Below are positions 59,851 to 64,000 of a stretch of DNA of 64,000 nt, piece after piece. Each line of letters starts with the position of its first letter. Position 1 is the first letter of the stretch. The notes beneath the pieces were generated by a model that saw only the letters and a list, made by a program, of their open reading frames with translations, had not been told where the DNA came from and made no database searches. Location of the stretch: positions 430,619 through 494,618 of the forward strand of contig NZ_JBOBFV010000003.1 of NCBI RefSeq assembly GCF_050587365.1. The letters are read 5' to 3'. The translations under genes and the position numbers were made by a program. This DNA is from Plantibacter auratus. GTDB lineage: Bacteria > Actinomycetota > Actinomycetes > Actinomycetales > Microbacteriaceae.

Positions 59851-60579
59851 ATGACTGACTTCAACGGCCGCACCATCCTCGTCACGGGAGCGAGCGGCGG
59901 CATCGGCGGCGCGACCGTCCGCCACCTCGTGGCAGCGGGCGCGCAGGTGATCGCCTCCGGTCGCAACGTCGAGCACCTCGACGCCATCGCCGCCGAGACG
60001 GGCGCCGAACCGCTGCCCTTCGACCTCACCTCGGAGGACAGCATCCGCGACGCGATCGAGGGACGCGACATCTGGGGCGTCGTCAACTCCGGCGGTTGGG
60101 GCGGCGAGATCGCCTCCCCACAGGAGACCGACATCGACGTGTTCGACAAGGTCATCAGCATCAACGCACGCGGGTCGCTGCTCGTCACCAAGTACGCGTC
60201 CCGCGAGATGATCCGCCAAGAGCGCGGCGGGGCGATCGTCAACGTCTCGAGCCAGGCGAGCCTCGTCGCACTCTCCGGCCACATCTCCTACGGCTCGTCG
60301 AAGGCCGCGCTCGACAACATCACGCGGGTCTCGGCCCTGGAACTCGGGAAGTACGGCATCCGGGTCAACGCCGTCAACCCGACGGTCGTGATGACGCCGA
60401 TGTCCGCCTGGTACTGGGGCCGCCCCGACATCGAAGGCCCCTTCCTCGAGGCGATGCCGCTCGGCAAGTGGGCCACCGAGGACGACATCGCCGGCCCGAT
60501 CACCTTCCTGCTGAGCGACGCCGCCGGCATGATCTCGGGCGTCTCGCTGCCGATCGACGGCGGCTACACCGCGCGCTGA
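59851..60579 (+). CDS. SDR-family dehydrogenase 3 (xylulose-reductase-like)
   Basis: A 242-residue short-chain dehydrogenase. Cofactor loop VTGASGGIGGATVRHL, Arg in ASGRNVEHLD (NADP-type), VVNSGGWGGEI in place of NNAG, Ser in IVNVSSQASL, and the pair Tyr-xxx-Lys in ISYGSSKAALDNI. Similar in build to L-xylulose and carbonyl reductases. Likely interconverts a polyol and a ketose. First gene of an SDR-lacI unit under the paired operators; the ribosome-binding site is weak. Confidence 0.87.
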   Translation: MTDFNGRTILVTGASGGIGGATVRHLVAAGAQVIASGRNVEHLDAIAAETGAEPLPFDLTSEDSIRDAIEGRDIWGVVNSGGWGGEIASPQETDIDVFDKVISINARGSLLVTKYASREMIRQERGGAIVNVSSQASLVALSGHISYGSSKAALDNITRVSALELGKYGIRVNAVNPTVVMTPMSAWYWGRPDIEGPFLEAMPLGKWATEDDIAGPITFLLSDAAGMISGVSLPIDGGYTAR

Positions 60580-60615
60580 CCCGATCCGGCAGGACCGAAC
60601 GGGAGGGACCCGAGC

Positions 60616-61599
60616 ATGGCCACGATGCGCCAGATCGCCGCAGCCGCCGGCGTGAGCGCGAAGACGGTCTCACGGGTCTTCAACGACGACCCGCACGTCC
60701 TCCCGGCGACCCGAGAACGGGTCGAGTCGATCATGCGGGAGCTCGACTACGTGCCGAACTCCCTCGCGACGGCGTTCCGCTCGGGCCGCCCGTCGGTCAT
60801 CGGGGTCGCCGTCCCCGACATCGTCGACCCGTTCTTCGCCGAGATCGCGCGTGCGGTGGAGCGGACGGCGCGCGATCACGACATGTCGACGCTCGTGACG
60901 AGCCTCGGCGACGACCCGGACCGCGAGCGCGCGGTCCTCGAGCCGATGCTCCGGCGTCAGCTGGCCGGAGTGGTGCTCGCGCCGATCAGCGACGACCAGA
61001 GCTCGCTGAGTGCATGGGCGTCGCGGACGCCGTTCGTGTTCGTCGACCGCGCGCCGGGTGGCCTCGCCGCCGACGCCTTCACGCAGGACGACTTCGGTGG
61101 GGCGTTCGCGGCGACGACGCACCTCGTCGAGCACGGCCACCGCCGGATCGCCTTCGTCGGCGATCAGCTGGCCCTGCCGACGACCGCCGAGCGGCTGCGC
61201 GGGTACCGGGCGGCACTCACCGAAGCCGGGCTGCTCGCCGACGAGGAGCTCATCGCCCTCGGTGCGGCGACCCGCGAGGGGGCGGCGCGCGCGTTGGCGG
61301 CCATCGACTCGCGGGCGACGGCCCTGTTCTCGTCGAACGCCGTCTGCACGATGGCGTTGCTGCCCGCACTCGCCGAGCAACCGCTCCCACTCGTCGCATT
61401 CGGCGACTTCCCCCTGGCCGAGCTCCTGCGACCGTCGGTGTCCGTGATCACGCAGGACCCGGAGGCCCTCGGCCGACTCGCTGCGGAACGGATCATCGAC
61501 CGACTCGACCGCCCCGACGCGCGATACCGCCGGAGCACGGTCCTCCCGGTGCACCTCGTCGAGCGCGACTCCTGTCGGGTATCGCCTGCGGTGCTCTGA
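60616..61599 (+). CDS. LacI-family repressor C (paralogue of the one at 33.5 kb)
   Basis: A 327-residue LacI regulator with helix-turn-helix GVSAKTVSRVFNDDPHVLP and an effector domain closely similar to repressor A along its whole length (for example VPDIVDPFFAEIARAVE against VPDVVDPFFAAVVRAVE, and FVFVDRAPGGLAADAF against IVFVDRAPGGLDADSF). A GGAGG site lies 9 nt before the ATG. It probably binds the boxes at 59.7 kb and, by shared recognition helix, those at 37.05 kb as well. Confidence 0.92.
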   Translation: MATMRQIAAAAGVSAKTVSRVFNDDPHVLPATRERVESIMRELDYVPNSLATAFRSGRPSVIGVAVPDIVDPFFAEIARAVERTARDHDMSTLVTSLGDDPDRERAVLEPMLRRQLAGVVLAPISDDQSSLSAWASRTPFVFVDRAPGGLAADAFTQDDFGGAFAATTHLVEHGHRRIAFVGDQLALPTTAERLRGYRAALTEAGLLADEELIALGAATREGAARALAAIDSRATALFSSNAVCTMALLPALAEQPLPLVAFGDFPLAELLRPSVSVITQDPEALGRLAAERIIDRLDRPDARYRRSTVLPVHLVERDSCRVSPAVL

Positions 61600-61660
61600 G
61601 TCGCCGGCTCCGAGCCGCCCCGGCCTAGCCGTCGAATCCCCGGCCCCTGGACCATCTCGG

Positions 61661-61680
61661 TCCCTGAGCCTGTCGAAGGG
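61661..61680 (+). repeat. Single 20-bp repeat between convergent genes
   Basis: TCCCTGAGCCTGTCGAAGGG, with a decayed inverted partner about 30 bp later (CTCGATCGGCTCGGGAACC). It lies between the LacI gene and the convergent Ntn-hydrolase. Confidence 0.85.
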
Positions 61681-61734
61681 CGCCACGCGAACGCCCCGAA
61701 GACTCGATCGGCTCGGGAACCGAAACCGGCCGGC

Positions 61735-62676
61735 CTAGTAGCTCAACGTCGCCGGCGCGAGCTCCGCGGTCTGGTCGCCGACGCGGCTCGGGTCGCGCGG
61801 GTCGAGGCGACGGACCTCACCGACGTCCGCGAGTTCGTCGAGCTCGATCCAGAAGATGTTCGGACTCCGTGTCGAGCCGAAGTAGTAGACCAGGTTCGTG
61901 AGGTCGGCACCGGCCCGCCACCAGGTCGGGTACACGTCGCCCGTCGAGTACGGCGCGCCGTACGGCACCGACACGTTCGCGATGAGCTGGAAGACGCCCG
62001 CGACCGCCTCGACGGTGTCCGCCGGCTCCGGCAGGTAGTGGAGGAAGTAGGAGGCGCGCACGAACCGGTCGACCGAGGTGATGTCGCCGGGAGGCGGTAG
62101 TTCGCCGCCGAACGGCCGGTAGCGGTCGCGGTTGGTGATCTGCTCGTCGAGGCTCGGCGAGTTGGCCATCACGGTGAACTCGCGGCCGTGGTGGACGACG
62201 AGCCGGCCGTCGATCGGCTCGATGATCGCGGAGTCACCCGAGGCGTCCTCGATCGCGATGTGGATCCCCATCTGCAGGCCGCGGAACATCGGGGACGTGA
62301 TGCGGACGGTGTCGATGTCGGCGATCGCTTCCGCGACCGAGGCGTAGCTGTCGAGGAGGTACTGCACCCACAGCGCGTTCGAGACCGTCGGACGGCCGTC
62401 GGGCTCGGCGAACGTCACGTCCTCCGGGTCGAGGTAGAGCGCGTGTGCTCCGAGGCCCGCCGTGTTCAGGCCGTCGACGGTCCCCATCCCCCACATGCTC
62501 GTGACGACACTGCCGTACCGGGAGGTCCACCGGTGCGAGGTGGCGTCGTCCGTGCCACCTCGGTCGGTACCGCTCGGGACGAACCACAGCTCGGGTTCGT
62601 CGCTCTCCGACCAGTCCATGCAGCGGCTGACCGTCTTGGCGACCGCGTTGTCGTTCCAGAAGATTCGAGTGCACAC
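61735..62676 (-). CDS. Linear amide C-N hydrolase (choloylglycine hydrolase family)
   Basis: A 313-residue Ntn-hydrolase. The start codon GTG is followed at once by Cys2 (MCTRIFWNDNAVAKTVSRCM), the autocatalytic nucleophile of bile-salt hydrolases and penicillin V acylases. Further family residues are RCMDW (Asp near 20), the Asn in VMANSP and an Arg near residue 225. No signal peptide. In soil and plant-associated bacteria such enzymes often act on N-acyl amides, including quorum-sensing acyl-homoserine lactones; the substrate here is open. TACGCT ends 6 bp before the GTG, supporting a leaderless start at exactly this codon. Confidence 0.88.
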   Translation of the reverse strand: MCTRIFWNDNAVAKTVSRCMDWSESDEPELWFVPSGTDRGGTDDATSHRWTSRYGSVVTSMWGMGTVDGLNTAGLGAHALYLDPEDVTFAEPDGRPTVSNALWVQYLLDSYASVAEAIADIDTVRITSPMFRGLQMGIHIAIEDASGDSAIIEPIDGRLVVHHGREFTVMANSPSLDEQITNRDRYRPFGGELPPPGDITSVDRFVRASYFLHYLPEPADTVEAVAGVFQLIANVSVPYGAPYSTGDVYPTWWRAGADLTNLVYYFGSTRSPNIFWIELDELADVGEVRRLDPRDPSRVGDQTAELAPATLSY

Positions 62677-62682
62677 GCGCTG

Positions 62683-62688
62683 AGCGTA
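62683..62688 (-). promoter_or_regulatory. Leaderless -10 box of the Ntn-hydrolase
   Basis: Minus-strand TACGCT ends 6 bp before the GTG at 62676. Confidence 0.5.
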
Positions 62689-62715
62689 CCCCGCGCGTGG
62701 TGCCCACCGGAGGGG

Positions 62716-63267
62716 CTATCGCCCACGCAGTGCCGCGGCCTCGCTGAGCCAGCGGCTGTAGAGGTCCCAGGGGTCGACGTCGCCGGCGACCGAGGCGATG
62801 TGGGCGAGCAGTCGAGGCGACCCCGTGAACCATTCGGAGCGTTCGAGGCGCTCGCGGGCGAACTGTTCGTGACGCGCACGCTCGACGTGCCGGTCGCCGC
62901 GTTCGAGGGCGAGCAGCTCGTCGTGCCAGATCGCGGCGAACCGCTGGCGGGGGTTCGTCGTGGTGCCGATCTTCACGCGGTCGCCGTGACGGAGGTAGTA
63001 GACGACGTCGATCCGCGGCCGGGCGAGGTCGTCGTCGGGCACGTCCCCGTGCCGCCACTCGCACGCGGCGCACAACCACGCGGACGGGTAGTGACGGCCG
63101 AGCCGCGAGCCGCACATGATGCACGGCGACGGCAGGGCGTCGACCACACCCCAGCGGCGCTCCGCCCAGTCGGCGGCGAGGGCCAGGTGATCCTCGCAGA
63201 GCGCGACGGGCGCGTCGACCGGTGCCGCGGCGTCGCACCCGGGTTGTACGCATCGTCTGTGGGGCAT
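62716..63267 (-). CDS. Zinc-ribbon protein with a T5orf172/GIY-YIG-like domain
   Basis: A 183-residue protein. Two likely zinc sites come first: Cys6, Cys11, Cys24, His27, and then Cys49, Cys52, Cys66, Cys69. They are followed by a T5orf172-type (GIY-YIG superfamily) domain, VYYLRHGDRVKIGTTTNPRQ, with a later ERARHEQF segment carrying the conserved Glu/His region. Members occur in phages and mobile elements but also as stand-alone chromosomal genes. A DNA-binding or cleaving role is inferred from the fold only. Confidence 0.8.
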   Translation of the reverse strand: MPHRRCVQPGCDAAAPVDAPVALCEDHLALAADWAERRWGVVDALPSPCIMCGSRLGRHYPSAWLCAACEWRHGDVPDDDLARPRIDVVYYLRHGDRVKIGTTTNPRQRFAAIWHDELLALERGDRHVERARHEQFARERLERSEWFTGSPRLLAHIASVAGDVDPWDLYSRWLSEAAALRGR

Positions 63268-63312
63268 CTCCCGAGTGTCCCCCACCCCGCCGACACCGAC
63301 CTCCAACCCCGG

Positions 63313-63369
63313 TCCCTGAGCCTGTCGAAGGGCACACGGCAAAACCCCACCCTTCGACAAGCTCAGGGA
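63313..63369. repeat. Repeat hairpin between the two GIY-YIG-type genes
   Basis: Plus copy at 63313-63332 and inverted copy at 63350-63369, 37 bp start to start, forming a 20-bp stem with one C-A mismatch and a 17-nt loop. The rest of the gap 63268-63490 shows no gene. Confidence 0.92.
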
Positions 63370-63490
63370 CCGAACGGGCGAAGCGGCAGGGGCGAGCGAA
63401 GGTCCTCCACAACTCCCCCATGATCCGAGAGCGTCCACCGTCGGAGGTCAGCGCAGACCGACAGGATCGAGGTCCTGCGAGGCTTCCCGG

Positions 63491-63817
63491 ATGCCCCACG
63501 TCTACATCCTCAAATGCGCCGACGGATCCTTCTACACCGGCAGCACCATCGACCTTGCTCGACGAGTCGCCGAGCACATGGACGGCCTCGGAGCGACCTA
63601 CACCCGCGAGCGACTGCCCGTCACACTCGTCTGGTCGGCCGAGTACGACCGCGTGGACGACGCATTCTTCATCGAGAAACGTCTTCAGGGGTGGAGCCGG
63701 GCGAAGAAGCAAGCAGTGATCGACGGGCGGTTCGACGACCTCCCGCGCCTCAGCTGCTCGCGGATCACCGCATGGCGCGATCCAGAACCCGGAACGGACC
63801 CGATGGCCGGTCCCTGA
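63491..63817 (+). CDS. GIY-YIG nuclease family protein (YhbQ-like)
   Basis: A 108-residue single-domain GIY-YIG protein: VYILKCADGSFYTGSTIDLARRVAEH holds the two Tyr motifs and the catalytic Arg, and DAFFIEKRLQGWSRAKKQAVI the metal-binding Glu. Length is close to the 80-100 residues of the YhbQ/UPF0213 group. The stop codon is inside a 20-bp repeat (the TGA of TCCCTGAGCC), so repeat insertion may have reset the C-terminus, whose last residues DPEPGTDPMAGP look non-native. No clear ribosome-binding site. Confidence 0.85.
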   Translation: MPHVYILKCADGSFYTGSTIDLARRVAEHMDGLGATYTRERLPVTLVWSAEYDRVDDAFFIEKRLQGWSRAKKQAVIDGRFDDLPRLSCSRITAWRDPEPGTDPMAGP

Positions 63818-63867
63818 GCCTGTCGAAGGGCACACGGACAGAGCCCACCCTTCGACAAGCTCAGGGA
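63811..63867. repeat. Repeat hairpin at the end of the GIY-YIG gene
   Basis: Plus copy 63811-63830, inverted copy 63848-63867, again 37 bp start to start. The plus copy supplies the stop codon of the GIY-YIG gene. Confidence 0.92.
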
Positions 63868-63947
63868 CCGAACGGTTGGGCTGGCAAGAACCGGCTGAGT
63901 GAGCGGACAGGGACCGACCGTTCAGACACGACCGACTCCGACCCCGG

Positions 63948-64000
63948 TCCCTGAGCCTGTCGAAGGGCACACGGACAGAGCCCACCCTTCGACAAGCTCA
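63948..64000. repeat. Repeat hairpin cut by the window end
   Basis: Plus copy 63948-63967 and the first 16 bases of an inverted copy from 63985, at the same 37-bp spacing. The stretch 63818-64000 has no gene. Confidence 0.9.

Noticed and set aside
33430..62715. A mobile genomic island for the whole sugar district
   Set aside because: No integrase, flanking tRNA, direct attachment repeats or shift in codon character was seen at either edge; only the HNH gene differs mildly in base use.

Overview
This 64 kb window comes from a high-GC actinobacterial chromosome, most likely a Microbacteriaceae member (Plantibacter/Curtobacterium/Clavibacter type; inferred from gene content and repeats, not proven). 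Supporting signs are GC-rich codon use throughout, GTP-dependent PEP carboxykinase, a RamB-like regulator, a DUF222/HNH nuclease, frequent leaderless promoters (TAnnnT 6-7 bp before the start codon) and abundant 20-bp TCCCTGAGCCTGTCGAAGGG-type repeats. I see no rRNA, tRNA, prophage, insertion sequence or CRISPR array.

Region 1 (1-33.4 kb) is mostly core metabolism. In order: Enzyme I of the PTS (cut by the left edge), a BrkB/YihY membrane protein, exonuclease III, TrpS, the glycerol genes glpK-glpF-glpD (minus strand) with a divergent SorC-type regulator, an FMN riboswitch followed by ribD-ribE-ribBA-ribH, an MHS-type MFS transporter, an ABC exporter, pckG with a divergent RamB-like regulator, a DUF4192 protein, a ThDP enzyme, an alpha/beta hydrolase, an MMPL exporter, nicotinamidase, a GH114-like lipoprotein, a LysR regulator, an LCP cell-wall enzyme and a CPBP membrane protease.

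Region 2 (33.5-54.5 kb) is a dense rare-sugar/polyol catabolic district. A LacI regulator, a LacD/YihT-type class I aldolase and an FGGY kinase lie downstream of paired operators at 37.05-37.10 kb. Next to them is a long minus-strand operon with overlapping start/stop codons: FGGY kinase, DeoR, PfkB kinase, rhamnulokinase-like FGGY kinase, class II aldolase, SDR; then a second SDR and a DUF4432 epimerase-like protein. A divergent DeoR regulator and GatY-type aldolase follow, then a ribose-type ABC importer transcribed with a mannose-6-phosphate isomerase-like enzyme and a LacI regulator. Divergent from that operon is an unusual P-loop-kinase/HAD-phosphatase fusion. No aldose isomerase of the RhaA/XylA/AraA type is visible, while four dehydrogenases and several ketose kinases are, so entry through polyol oxidation is the natural reading (inference).

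Region 3 (54.5-64 kb) mixes repeat arrays, a DUF222/HNH nuclease, a mannitol-dehydrogenase/P-loop-kinase operon divergent from an SDR-LacI operon, an Ntn-hydrolase and two GIY-YIG-superfamily proteins. The LacI here and the one at 33.5 kb are close paralogues. Both loci carry the same pair of operator-like boxes (ATGTCA-N4-TGTCAT and ATGTCA-N4-TGACAT) at an identical 34-bp spacing, which suggests that the two loci 22 kb apart form one regulon.
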